Assembly (NCBI GenBank): GCA_964619935.1
Contig: CAZUGO010000004.1
Coordinates: 1-40,546 of the forward strand
Reading direction: 5' to 3'
Length of the DNA stretch: 40,546 nt
Source of the DNA: CAZUGO01 sp964619935
GTDB lineage: Bacteria > Planctomycetota > Phycisphaerae > UBA1845 > CAIVHJ01
Part shown: positions 1 to 8,046 of the stretch, one piece after another
Position numbering within the stretch: position 1 is the stretch's first letter
Layout of the letters: every line of letters starts with the position of its first letter
The notes under the pieces: generated by a model
Database searches by the model: none
What the model saw: the letters and a program-made list of their open reading frames with translations, nothing else
What the model was told of the DNA's origin: nothing
Program-made: the position numbers and the translations under genes

Positions 1-232
1 GTAGCAGCGATGAGCATCGCCGATGCCGGGTGCCAGGGAAGATTCGGATTGCGGCACGCCGACGAGGTGCACGGGGTTCGGCAGGAGACAATACGCCAGC
101 AGCTCCACACCTGCCTGAGGCCATGCGCCTGCAGTAGGCGCATCGCCAAAGAACACAGGCAGCGAGCGAACCCCGCGCCGGGTCACTGGGTGGGGGCAGT
201 CCGGGCACGACCACGCGGGCGATGCGAGGCAT
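1..232 (-). pseudogene. RAYT (REP-associated tyrosine transposase) relic, N-terminal part
   Basis: Read on the minus strand from an ATG at 232, the sequence begins MPRIARVVVPGLP, the typical start of TnpA_REP/IS200-like transposases. A frameshift in the following proline/histidine-coding stretch moves the reading frame. The next frame gives VTRRGVRSLPVFFGDA and later AYCLLPNPVHLVGVPQSESS, then GIGDAHRCY to the window edge. This matches the family pattern of a QRG segment, then YCLMPNHVHL, then a GEAHRRY-like segment. The first histidine of the HUH metal site is replaced by proline (PNPVHL) and the early His-His pair is lost, so the copy cannot be an active nickase. The gene runs off the left edge. 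The family is known for mobilising REP palindromes. No intact REP array is visible here. Recognition is by memory of family motifs. Confidence 0.8.
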
Positions 233-473
233 GAGAGCCATAGGATCTGCCCGGCGGTCAAGTGTGGAAAGTGTTCGCATGCAGGGCCCGTGGGCAATCA
301 GGGTTTGTGTCCCCCGAACTACTCCGAATTACTCACGAGATTGAGCGATTCCATGATCGAGATCACGAAGGAAGTTCGAAGTGGATTTGTGTCATCCGGC
401 GCTGCTGGCTGGTCCGCTCTCCGACTGGCAGCCGGTCCCCGGGCGGCGGATCTTGATGTAAGGAGTGTTACTC
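233..473. other. Intergenic stretch beside the transposase relic
   Basis: No convincing gene. It contains two similar words, GTTTGTGTC near 303 and ATTTGTGTC near 384. These could be remnants of the transposon ends that commonly flank RAYT genes, but the similarity is too short to prove that. Confidence 0.4.
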
Positions 474-587
474 ATGGCTTTTGCTAAGTTTCGGCAAGGT
501 CGTTGGGCATCGGTGTGCGGCTGTGCCCTATTCGCCACGTGGGCTCTGAGCGGGGAGCAGGCAGTCGGCAGCGGACCCGTCATTTGA
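474..587 (+). CDS. Very short secreted-type ORF (37 aa), possibly truncated
   Basis: The ATG at 474 is preceded by a strong Shine-Dalgarno sequence (AAGGAG, 8 nt upstream). The 37-codon product has a basic N-terminus (KFRQGRW) and a short hydrophobic core (CGCALFATWAL) and then ends soon after a possible signal-peptidase site. It looks like the signal peptide of a larger exported protein whose body is missing, which fits its place between two broken genes. It may instead be a genuine micropeptide. No family is recognised. Confidence 0.4.
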   Translation: MAFAKFRQGRWASVCGCALFATWALSGEQAVGSGPVI

Positions 588-612
588 CGGCTGTTTGACG
601 CAAGCCTCAGTC

Positions 613-630
613 GGACCCACATGTGGGTCC
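613..630. repeat. 18-bp perfect palindrome
   Basis: GGACCCACATGTGGGTCC is a perfect inverted repeat with no loop. Three copies of TTTGACG lie around it (583, 594, 681). It sits about 100 bp upstream of the methyltransferase relic and could be an operator for a dimeric regulator or a leftover of a mobile-element end. No nearby regulator gene identifies its partner. Confidence 0.6.
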
Positions 631-727
631 CAGGTGGGTGATTGACCACAATATATTGGGGCTCGACGGTTCGAAGGCTATTTGACGCCCATTTCATCAG
701 CACCCGCTGGGACGTCAGGAACGCAGC

Positions 728-949
728 ATGGCCAAGAAAACGACCACGGACAAGAAACGCGGCAACCGCAAGGCCTCGAAGACCGTCGAAGCGCTGACGC
801 ACGACGATGCCAAGCGGCCGAATATTCCCACGGCTGAATTTCAGGCGGTCATAGCCAAGGAACACCAGACGCCGATTCGCGTAGCATACGAGCGCCGCAA
901 CCGCGACCTCGCCCCATAGCTCGTCTGGCGCGGCAAGGATGAGCAGGAC
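728..949 (+). pseudogene. Type III DNA methyltransferase (Mod) N-terminal fragment, broken by a nonsense codon
   Basis: The 63-codon ORF carries the conserved N-terminal signature of type III restriction-modification Mod subunits: NIPTAEFQ, then TPIRVAYERRNRDL. In intact relatives this continues DPQLVWRGKDEQDWSDL. Here the codon expected to be CAG (Gln) is TAG at 917-919. Downstream in the same frame LVWRGKDEQD is still readable to 949 before similarity ends abruptly. So the gene has an in-frame stop and has also lost its catalytic region (the DPPY and FxGxG motifs are absent). No res partner is present. It is a remnant of a restriction-modification system, probably acquired horizontally and decayed. 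Family motifs are from memory, not a search. Confidence 0.82.
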
Positions 950-1051
950 AGGGGACGATGTGATGAAGGCGTTTCGCGTGGAGTGAATCGATGCCAGGCG
1001 CGCGGTTGCGGCGGCAGTCCGGACCACTTTCGGCACCAGGAGGTCGCGAGA

Positions 1052-1783
1052 ATGGCCGCGGCGGTGGAGTTTGTGGCGTACGGCGGGCCGCACCTGGCGG
1101 CACTGGGGGTGATCCTCGTCACGGCGCTGGGTCTGTCGCTGGCGGTGCGCCGCCATCCGGGCGCCGCCCGCCCGGTCTGTCGGGCCCTGGCGGCGGTGCT
1201 GGTCGCGAACCTGGTTTTTGAGCAAGCATGGAGTTACCGGGTGGGGCTGTGGTCGGCACGGCAGTCGCTGCCGCTGCATCTGTGCGATCTGGCGTTGCTG
1301 CTGGTGGTGGGGTTGTTGTGGGGCGTGCGCTCGCCGGTCGTACGACAACTCGGTTTCGAGCTGGCCTACTTTTGGGGATTGGGCGGGACCGTCCAGGCCT
1401 TGCTCACACCCGACGTGTCCGGAGCGTTTCCGCAGCCCTTATTCTGGACCTACTTCATCGCCCACGGCGGGATTGTCGTCGCGGTAGGGTTGCTGACCGT
1501 GGGGCTGCGGCTGCGGCCGCGGCCCGACTCGGTGCCGCGGGTCTGGTTGTGCACCGCGGGATTGGCAGTGATCGTGGCGGGCGTCGACGCGGCCTTGGAC
1601 GCGAACTACATGTTCTTGTGCGGGCCGCCCTCCAGTGCCACGCTGCTGAGTCTGCTGGGCTCCTGGCCGCTGCCGTTTCTGGCCGGCCTCGCGGGCGTGG
1701 CCTGGGTGGGCATGTGCGTGTGTTACCTGCCGTACGGGTGGATCGACCTCCGCAATTCGAGCCGCACCCATGAACCGTGCTGA
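1052..1783 (+). CDS. YwaF-like integral membrane protein (TIGR02206 family)
   Basis: A polytopic membrane protein of 243 residues with about seven hydrophobic segments. Signature segments of the TIGR02206/YwaF family are visible: LPLHLCD at residues 73-79, ELAYFWGLGG at 103-112, followed by QALLTPD, and an FIAHGG segment near 136-140. The family's function is unknown. It is distantly related to eukaryotic TMEM164. The start at 1052 is chosen over the upstream in-frame start at 983 because AGGAGG lies 8 nt before it and the upstream codons encode no hydrophobic or conserved sequence. It stands alone, with purU 124 bp downstream on the same strand. Confidence 0.85.
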   Translation: MAAAVEFVAYGGPHLAALGVILVTALGLSLAVRRHPGAARPVCRALAAVLVANLVFEQAWSYRVGLWSARQSLPLHLCDLALLLVVGLLWGVRSPVVRQLGFELAYFWGLGGTVQALLTPDVSGAFPQPLFWTYFIAHGGIVVAVGLLTVGLRLRPRPDSVPRVWLCTAGLAVIVAGVDAALDANYMFLCGPPSSATLLSLLGSWPLPFLAGLAGVAWVGMCVCYLPYGWIDLRNSSRTHEPC

Positions 1784-1907
1784 GCCTCGGCCAGCGTGGT
1801 TTCGTTCGGTGATGTGAGGCGTAGGCCGGGGGGGCGCCCGCCCCGTTGCTGTCAAACGGGCCGGCCACCTTGCATCACCTCCCAACTTCCATTATTTCGG
1901 GGATATC

Positions 1908-2765
1908 ATGGTATCGCAGACCGTACGCCTGTTGATCGCCAGTCCGGACTCGCGGGGGATCATCGCCGCGGTGACCGGCTTCATTGCCGCCCAGCAGGGC
2001 AACATCCTGGAGCTGGATCAGCATACCGATCCGAATGCCGGCGAGTTCTTCATGCGCGTGGAGATCGAGCTGGCCGGGTTCAACCTGGACCAGGCGAGCT
2101 TCGCCGAGGCGCTGGACCCCGTGGCCCGCCGGTTCCAGATGCGCTGGTCGGCATACTGGGGCAACCAGACCAAGCGGATGGCCGTGTTGGTCAGCCGCGA
2201 GAGCCACTGTCTGAACGATCTGCTGTGGCGCTGGAAGACCGGCGAATTGGGGGTGGAGCTGCCGCTGGTGATCAGCAACCACTCGGAGCTGCGTGAGGCC
2301 GCGGAGTTGTGCGGCCTGCCGTTCCATCATCTGCCCGTGACCCCCGAGACCCGCGCGGACCAGGAGCAGCAGGTGCTCGCCCTGCTGGAAGACGCCGGCA
2401 TCGACTTCGTGGTGCTGGCCCGCTACATGCAGATTCTGTCGCCGGTGTTTGTGGACCGCTATGCCGAGCGGATCATCAACATTCACCACAGTTTCCTGCC
2501 GGCCTTCGCCGGGTCCAAGCCCTACCACCAGGCCTTCGACCGCGGCGTGAAGCTCATCGGGGCCACCAGTCACTACGTCACTCGCGACCTGGACGCCGGC
2601 CCGATCATTGCCCAGAGCACCTTGTCGATCGATCACCGTGACACCCTGGCCGACCTGGTCCGCAAGGGCCGCGACCTGGAGCGGGTGGTCCTGGCCACCG
2701 CGGTGCGGCATCACGTCGAGGACAAGATCCTGGTCAGCCGGAACAAGACCGTGGTCTTCGATTAG
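1908..2765 (+). CDS. purU: Formyltetrahydrofolate deformylase
   Basis: PurU hydrolyses 10-formyl-tetrahydrofolate to formate and tetrahydrofolate, balancing the one-carbon pool and supplying formate for PurT-type purine synthesis. The 285-residue product has the expected length and order: an N-terminal ACT domain (about residues 6-85, starting VRLLIASPDSRGIIAAV) and a C-terminal formyltransferase-fold domain (about 88-285). The catalytic triad of the fold is present as N191 and H193 in NIHHSFLPAF and D229 in RDLDAGPI. The ACT domain normally senses glycine and methionine in this family. The Shine-Dalgarno is weak (GGGGAT). No purine genes adjoin it. Confidence 0.95.
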   Translation: MVSQTVRLLIASPDSRGIIAAVTGFIAAQQGNILELDQHTDPNAGEFFMRVEIELAGFNLDQASFAEALDPVARRFQMRWSAYWGNQTKRMAVLVSRESHCLNDLLWRWKTGELGVELPLVISNHSELREAAELCGLPFHHLPVTPETRADQEQQVLALLEDAGIDFVVLARYMQILSPVFVDRYAERIINIHHSFLPAFAGSKPYHQAFDRGVKLIGATSHYVTRDLDAGPIIAQSTLSIDHRDTLADLVRKGRDLERVVLATAVRHHVEDKILVSRNKTVVFD

Positions 2766-2870
2766 CCGTCGAAGCCGTTCGGACGCGGCTGCATGCGCCC
2801 ACTTGGTTTTCGAATACCGCGCTCAAAAATCGGTGGCGGTTCTCTGGGGGAAGGGCTAGCATCAGCCGCC

Positions 2871-3947
2871 ATGGGTACGTTACCTGCAACCTTGGAAATG
2901 GAGCGGGCCTTCTACCGGCGGGATGCCGCGTACGACGGCGTGTTCTTCGTGGGCGTGCGGACCACCGGTGTTTTCTGTTGTCCGTCCTGCCCGGCGCGCA
3001 AGCCGCTGCGGCAACACATTGAGTTTTTCAACAGCGCCGCCGCCGCGGTGGGCGCCGGGTACCGGGCCTGCCGGCGCTGCCGCCCGCTGGCGGGCGGCCG
3101 GCGACCGCCCTGGGTGGGCGATCTGCTGGATGCCATCGAACATCCGTCGGGCGAACGGCTGCGCGATGCGGACCTGCGGGAGCGGCGCATCGATCCGATC
3201 CGGGTCCGGCGTTACTTCAAGCGGCACTACGGCATGACCTTTCAGGCGTACCAGCGGAGCTTCCGGCTGGGCCGGGCCCGCGTCGCACTGGCCCGCGGGG
3301 CGGCGGTCACTGCGGTGGGGCTGGATCACGGCTACGCGTCGTCCAGCGGCTTCCAAGGTGCTTTTCGACGAACCTTCGGCCACTCCGCGGGTCGGCGCGA
3401 CATCGCGACCGGCGTGGTCTCGCGCGAGCTGGACAGCCCATTGGGCCCGCTGGTCGCCTGGGCGACTCCGTCGGCGGTCTGCTTGCTGGACTTCCAGGTG
3501 GGCGGTACGTGGCCGGACCCGGCGGCGGCATTGCGGCGCTACCACCCGGGCCCGGTGATTCCCGGAAGCAACGCTCCGCTGGAGCAACTGGAGGCCGAGT
3601 TGCAGGAGTACTTTTCCGGCAAGCGGCAGACCTTCAGCACGCCGATCGACGCCCCGGGAACGTCGTTCCAGGAGGCGGTGTGGGGTCGCCTGCTGGCGAT
3701 CCCCTGCGGCCATACGGTCAGCTATCGCACGGTGGCCGCTGATGTGGGGCGGCCCCGGGCGGTTCGGGCGGTCGGGCGGGCGAACGGGCAGAACCGGGTG
3801 TGCATCGTGATTCCCTGCCATCGCGTGGTCAATTGCGACGGCCGGCCCGGTGGCTACGGCGGCGGTCTGTGGCGCAAGTTTGCCCTGCTGGAGCATGAGC
3901 GGCAGATGGTGTGCCGGCCGGCGGGACGGTGCGTGTCTGGCTGTTAG
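2871..3947 (+). CDS. ada: Ada: methyl-DNA repair methyltransferase and transcriptional activator
   Basis: Ada removes methyl groups from O6-methylguanine and from DNA phosphotriesters. Methylation of its N-terminal zinc cysteine turns it into an activator of the adaptive response. The 358-residue product matches the E. coli protein in length and domain order. The N-terminal zinc domain has C36, C40, C67 and C70 in the C-x3-C...C-x2-C pattern (FCCPSC, RACRRC). An AraC-type helix-turn-helix covers about 80-180. The alkyltransferase domain has the IPCHRVV acceptor-cysteine motif near residue 320. The start at 2871 aligns with the family start (LEMERAFYRRDAAYDGVFF); an in-frame codon at 2793 would add unrelated sequence. 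There is no Shine-Dalgarno, and a -10-like TAGCAT ends 8 nt before the ATG, suggesting a leaderless mRNA. Confidence 0.95.
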   Translation: MGTLPATLEMERAFYRRDAAYDGVFFVGVRTTGVFCCPSCPARKPLRQHIEFFNSAAAAVGAGYRACRRCRPLAGGRRPPWVGDLLDAIEHPSGERLRDADLRERRIDPIRVRRYFKRHYGMTFQAYQRSFRLGRARVALARGAAVTAVGLDHGYASSSGFQGAFRRTFGHSAGRRDIATGVVSRELDSPLGPLVAWATPSAVCLLDFQVGGTWPDPAAALRRYHPGPVIPGSNAPLEQLEAELQEYFSGKRQTFSTPIDAPGTSFQEAVWGRLLAIPCGHTVSYRTVAADVGRPRAVRAVGRANGQNRVCIVIPCHRVVNCDGRPGGYGGGLWRKFALLEHERQMVCRPAGRCVSGC

Positions 3948-4124
3948 CAAACCGAGTGGGGTGGCGAGGTGTGCAGCAGAGGCATCTCGATGTCGGACGC
4001 ACGGTCGCGACTTTGCGTGCGGTTCGGCGGCTGCACCGCAGGCGCCTGTCGTCGCCCGGCCGCTCGACTGTCGGGCTGCGCCAAATCCTCGGCGAAGCGC
4101 CTGCCATGAGGCGATCGAACGTGG

Positions 4125-4130
4125 TAGAAT
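4125..4130 (+). promoter_or_regulatory. -10-like TAGAAT immediately before a start codon
   Basis: TAGAAT ends 9 nt before the ATG at 4140, and no Shine-Dalgarno is present. If used, transcription would begin at or next to the start codon. No convincing -35 hexamer is seen. Confidence 0.35.
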
Positions 4131-4139
4131 GGCGCTGCG

Positions 4140-4865
4140 ATGGTAGTGTCGGAAGCCGTCATATTGGAGCAGGTCGATGAACATCGCCTGGGTCTCCGGC
4201 TGGCCGCCCAGTTCCGGGAGGCAGGCGAGTACATCGGCAACTGGCCTGCCGAACGGTGTGCCCAGCGACTTGCCGAATTATGTACCGCCGCCGGCGGTGC
4301 TTTGTTTCCCATGATGCTGCACCACCGCTCGGTGCTGCCCGACATGCCTTCGTTTCTGCTGGCGCTGCAGGCCGGTCCGCGCGACGACAACGATGGTGCA
4401 GAAGAGCAGGCCCTGTGGTGGCTGGCGCTGGTAGGCTGGCTGGAAGATTGCGGCCGTCTGACCCCGGTGCGGGAGTGCGGGGTGTCTTTCCACCGGGAAG
4501 TATTTCGCATGTGGCGGCCGAACATGCAGTTCCACAAGCATCCGTTCTTGAGTTTTCACGTCGGCGTGTGCAAGGCTTATGGTGCGGGTGCCTGCCGCCA
4601 ATCGGCTGCCGCCATCCGCTGCCTGTTCGACGTGATCGGCGGTTCGAACGGTGCCGCCCGACCCGCCGCCACCTGCGGGACCTTGGGCGCGGTCTGCGGC
4701 GCGCCGGCGGCGCAGTTCGTGGGCAGCCGGTTCAGCGAGTATTACCACCACCTCGACTGCCCGATGGCCCGCAACATCAGCCCGCAGAATCTGGTGAACT
4801 ACGACGGCCCGCCGGTCGGCAAGCAACTGCACGACGGCTGCGGCGGCCCAGCGCACGGCCAATAG
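4140..4865 (+). CDS. Cysteine-rich protein of unknown function
   Basis: I do not recognise this 241-residue protein. It lacks a signal peptide and membrane segments. The N-terminal half (about 1-110) is likely helical and leucine-rich, with FLLALQAGPRD and EEQALWWLALVGWLEDCG. The C-terminal half holds most of the 11 cysteines, scattered as single residues rather than in CxxC pairs, together with FHREVFRMWRPNMQFHKHPF and YYHHLDCPMARN, which are histidine- and aromatic-rich. Such a distribution could bind a metal or cofactor, but no known motif is present. It follows ada by 192 bp on the same strand and converges on the subtilase gene. Codon use looks typical for the window. The start is supported only by the ORF limits and a possible leaderless promoter. 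Confidence 0.7.
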   Translation: MVVSEAVILEQVDEHRLGLRLAAQFREAGEYIGNWPAERCAQRLAELCTAAGGALFPMMLHHRSVLPDMPSFLLALQAGPRDDNDGAEEQALWWLALVGWLEDCGRLTPVRECGVSFHREVFRMWRPNMQFHKHPFLSFHVGVCKAYGAGACRQSAAAIRCLFDVIGGSNGAARPAATCGTLGAVCGAPAAQFVGSRFSEYYHHLDCPMARNISPQNLVNYDGPPVGKQLHDGCGGPAHGQ

Positions 4866-5028
4866 TCGGTCGGAGCCGGCTGAGGGTGTTCGCGCCGTGG
4901 GCCCAGCGCAGCGGCCCAGTCGGCGCCGCGCCGCACCTGGCCGAATGCCCGCAGCGGTCCAGCGGGCCGCGGCCCCGGCACAAATCAACCCTGCGCGTTG
5001 CGAACCCCGCCCCTGCTGAGGGCACCGG

Positions 5029-7788
5029 CTATCCCCAGGCGGCCAGCAGCAGAGCCAGGTCGGCGGCGTCGACGGTGCCATCGCTGTTCAGATCCGCGGG
5101 GTCGCCGAGGTTGGGGCCCCAGGCCCCCAGCAGCAGCGCCAGATCGGCGGCATCAACGGTGCCGTTGCCGCTGAGGTCGGCCGCATTGGACTGATCCAAG
5201 ACCACCAGGGCCAAGGTTTGTTCGTCGCTGCGGCCCAGCGAATCGACCACCCGAAATCGCGGTTCGAACGAGCCGGCCTGGAGCGGGATTCCGCTGACCA
5301 GGCCCTCGGGACTGAGCGCCAACCCGTCGGGCAGGGGGACCGGCTGGACCATGTCGTGGGTGTCGGCCAGATCGAGGCTGCCGGCTCCGTCATAGTCGCT
5401 CAGCAGGTAGTGCTCGCCGTCGCCCTTGGAGATGCCGACGGTCGGGGTCAGCGGCTGGTTGCCGTCGCCGTACTCGAAGCGAATGGTGCCGTCGGTAAAC
5501 AGAGCGCACGAAAAGTTACAGGGCTGTTGGCCGCTGTAGGTGACGGCGTCCCACCGGATGATCACGCGGTCCGCGAGGGTCTGGATGTAGATGTCGGTAT
5601 CGCCGAAGTTGGTGCGCAGGTCGTCCCACAGTGGCGCGATGCGCGTGGCGCTGATCAGGCCGCTCTGGTTGTTGGACCAGGTGTTGTCGGGGCCGCTGAG
5701 GTTGACAAAGCCGTTGCTGCAGATCCACACGGTGGTGTATTCCTCGCCATAATACGGGAAGGCGAACGGCAAGGCGTACTGCCAGGAGCTGTCGTCGGCG
5801 TGCCAGCCCTGGGCGGTCCCTGAAGCGTGGAACTGGCTGGGCCCTTGGTTGACCTCCAGGTACTCATCGTTCAGTGTGATCCATGCCAGCGGCGGCTGGC
5901 CTTGGAGCACCGGAACGGCATACGGTCCGTAGGCCACGTTGAGCACGCCGTCGGGAAGTGCCGTGGCATCGATTTGCGGCGGATCGAAGAGCATCAGGAT
6001 GGTGACCGTCGCGGTGTCGGATTCTCCGCCTTCGGGCGGCACGCCGCCGTCGGTGGCTTTGAAGCCGAAGAGGTCCTCGCCGTAGTAACCCGGTGCGGGC
6101 AGGTAAGTCACCTGGTTGGCATTGGCCGCCAGGGTGTACGGCAGTTCTCCGGCGGTGATCAGGTGGCTGTCGCCGGCGTCACGGAGGGTCCCGTGGGCGG
6201 GCAGCGAGACAATGATGTAGCTGATCGGTTGCGGCTCGCCGTCGGTATCGGTGGCTTGGAGGGCGAGGGTCAGCTCGGTGTCCACGGGGGTCTGGAGATA
6301 GCCGTCTTGAACCAGCGGCGGGCTCGGTCCACACAGATCCAGCGCCCCGAGCACCGCCTGGTAGGCATCGATCATGCCCCAGCCGTAGGCGTTGTCTTCT
6401 CCGGGCGGACCCAGATCGACGGCAGTGTCGAGCAGCACCTGCTTGACCTGCTGGACGGTCAGATCGGGGCACGCCTCACGCATCAGGGCCACCACGCCGT
6501 TGACGTGCGGTGAGGCCATCGAAGTGCCGTCCTTGATGGTGTAGCCGCCTCCGGGGGCTGCCGAGCGAATATCGACGCCAGGCGCGACCACTTCCGGTTT
6601 GATGTCGTCCGTACCGCCGGGGGTGCAGTCGGACGGACCGCGTGACGAAAAATCGGCGATCGGCCAGCCGGCGGCATCGGCGGCGGCAGCACCCACCGCG
6701 AAGGTGCGGAGCGCATCGGTCGCCCGATCCCCGGGGCGGCGCAGCGAGCTTGGGGACGGGCCTTCGTTGCCCGCGGAAAAGAGGATGACAATGCCGGCGG
6801 CTTCGCAGGCATCCAGGTAGCTCCAGAACAGCGGATCGCACGGCGGGTAGCCGTGGGCGCTGGTGACGCCCCAGGAATTCGAACACACCGCGGGGACATC
6901 CCAATTGGTTTCGGCGTTCCCATCCGGATCGATGATCCACTGAAACGCTTCGATGGCGTCAGCAACGGTGTCGGCAACGCCGCCGCCGCGGTCGATGGCG
7001 CCGGCGGCGATCCAATGGGCACCGGGGGCCACACCGATTTGATCGCCCGGTGCTCCGCCGCAGACCGAACCCATGGTGTGAGTGCCATGTCCGAAGCCGA
7101 ATCCGGAGCCGCCGTCATACGGAAAATCGTTCAGTCCGCTGAAGGGGTCGAACCAGGCCCACTCCGGGTGGTTGGCATACTGCGGCAGCGTACCCGCCCA
7201 GCGACTTGCCAGCGCCGGGTGATCGCCGTCGACCCCGGTGTCGATGTTTGCCACCAGCACGCCGGCGCCGGTGTAGCCCAGGGCCCACACCTCATCGGCG
7301 TTGATCGCCAGCAGTCCGGGCTCGATGCCGCCGCCCTGGGCGGCTCGTGCCGGGCCTTGCCGCTCCACCGGGGCGATGAGTTCGATCTGGTGGTTCGGAT
7401 AGACTTCCTGCACATCGGGATGAGCGGCCAGTTGATCAATGATCGTTTGTGGGGCGTCGACGCGGATGGCGTTGGCGACCCAGAAGGGCCGATAGCTGCG
7501 GACCTGGCCCTGATTCTGCAGATTGGTGATCAGGTTGATGAGCGCCTGCTGGGAGCCGGCCGCCTTGTCTCGCAGGGCGTTGACTACGGTCTTGTGCCGC
7601 TGCCGGAGTGTCGCTCGCTGCTGATCGAATTCTGCTGCCAGGGCGGGCAGTTGCACGCGGTCGGCCAGGAACAACAGGGCGGAAACCGGCGGATTCTCAG
7701 CAGGCTGCTCGGCCTGCACGCTGGCCGGCGGCCCACTGGATGAAGTGGTCGCGATTGCCAGGATCGCCATCAAAGATAGCGCACGCAT
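5029..7788 (-). CDS. Secreted subtilisin-like (S8) protease with C-terminal dockerin
   Basis: A 919-residue exported serine protease. A signal peptide covers about 1-26. A propeptide-like inhibitor region follows (about 32-140). The S8 domain covers about 160-475 with the full triad: D183 (NIDTGVDGDH), H237 (GHGTHTMG) and S423 (DGTSMASPHVNG), plus the oxyanion-hole N341. After it come a cadherin-like/Ig-like segment (about 490-600), a WDD-containing beta domain (about 610-790), a putative Ig domain (LPDGLALSPEGLVSGIP) and two calcium-binding dockerin repeats at the very C-terminus (NGTVDAADLALLLGAWG, SDGTVDAADLALLLAAWG). AAGGAG lies 7 nt before the ATG. Dockerins of this form are abundant in Phycisphaerae, where the cohesin partners are mostly unknown. 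Likely role: extracellular protein breakdown. Confidence 0.93.
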   Translation of the reverse strand: MRALSLMAILAIATTSSSGPPASVQAEQPAENPPVSALLFLADRVQLPALAAEFDQQRATLRQRHKTVVNALRDKAAGSQQALINLITNLQNQGQVRSYRPFWVANAIRVDAPQTIIDQLAAHPDVQEVYPNHQIELIAPVERQGPARAAQGGGIEPGLLAINADEVWALGYTGAGVLVANIDTGVDGDHPALASRWAGTLPQYANHPEWAWFDPFSGLNDFPYDGGSGFGFGHGTHTMGSVCGGAPGDQIGVAPGAHWIAAGAIDRGGGVADTVADAIEAFQWIIDPDGNAETNWDVPAVCSNSWGVTSAHGYPPCDPLFWSYLDACEAAGIVILFSAGNEGPSPSSLRRPGDRATDALRTFAVGAAAADAAGWPIADFSSRGPSDCTPGGTDDIKPEVVAPGVDIRSAAPGGGYTIKDGTSMASPHVNGVVALMREACPDLTVQQVKQVLLDTAVDLGPPGEDNAYGWGMIDAYQAVLGALDLCGPSPPLVQDGYLQTPVDTELTLALQATDTDGEPQPISYIIVSLPAHGTLRDAGDSHLITAGELPYTLAANANQVTYLPAPGYYGEDLFGFKATDGGVPPEGGESDTATVTILMLFDPPQIDATALPDGVLNVAYGPYAVPVLQGQPPLAWITLNDEYLEVNQGPSQFHASGTAQGWHADDSSWQYALPFAFPYYGEEYTTVWICSNGFVNLSGPDNTWSNNQSGLISATRIAPLWDDLRTNFGDTDIYIQTLADRVIIRWDAVTYSGQQPCNFSCALFTDGTIRFEYGDGNQPLTPTVGISKGDGEHYLLSDYDGAGSLDLADTHDMVQPVPLPDGLALSPEGLVSGIPLQAGSFEPRFRVVDSLGRSDEQTLALVVLDQSNAADLSGNGTVDAADLALLLGAWGPNLGDPADLNSDGTVDAADLALLLAAWG

Positions 7789-8046
7789 GAAGGGCTCCTT
7801 GTGCTGCTGCTCGTTGACAACTGAAGGTTGCCGTCGGGAGCGGTGAACGGATAAAACCGGAATTCGCGGGCGGCGCGGTTATCGTGCGAACACGCGATCG
7901 GAGTGGCGCAGCCGTTCTGAAACATGCCAGCCTCTGACACCAGACAGCCCTCCAGTATAGCCGCCACCCTCCTGGGACGTAAGCAGCCAATCGAGGCGGA
8001 TGTGGGGTTTGGTGATAAAGCCGTCCTGGAATGCTGCTCGGCGGGA

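Noticed and set aside
10..234. Plus-strand 74-codon ORF
   Set aside because: It is the antisense of the RAYT relic, which explains the sequence far better.
474..587. The short SD-led ORF as a third micro-lipoprotein
   Set aside because: It has a signal-like N-terminus but lacks the EFL.DN....DLF tail, so it is not placed in that family.
392..1348. 318-codon minus-strand ORF
   Set aside because: Composition is Arg/Pro/Gln/His-rich without any motif. It runs antisense across the Mod relic and the YwaF-like gene, both of which have recognisable family motifs.
2880..4184. 434-codon minus-strand ORF opposite ada
   Set aside because: A high-GC shadow frame with low-complexity Arg/Ala/Pro content, lying over a clear ada gene.
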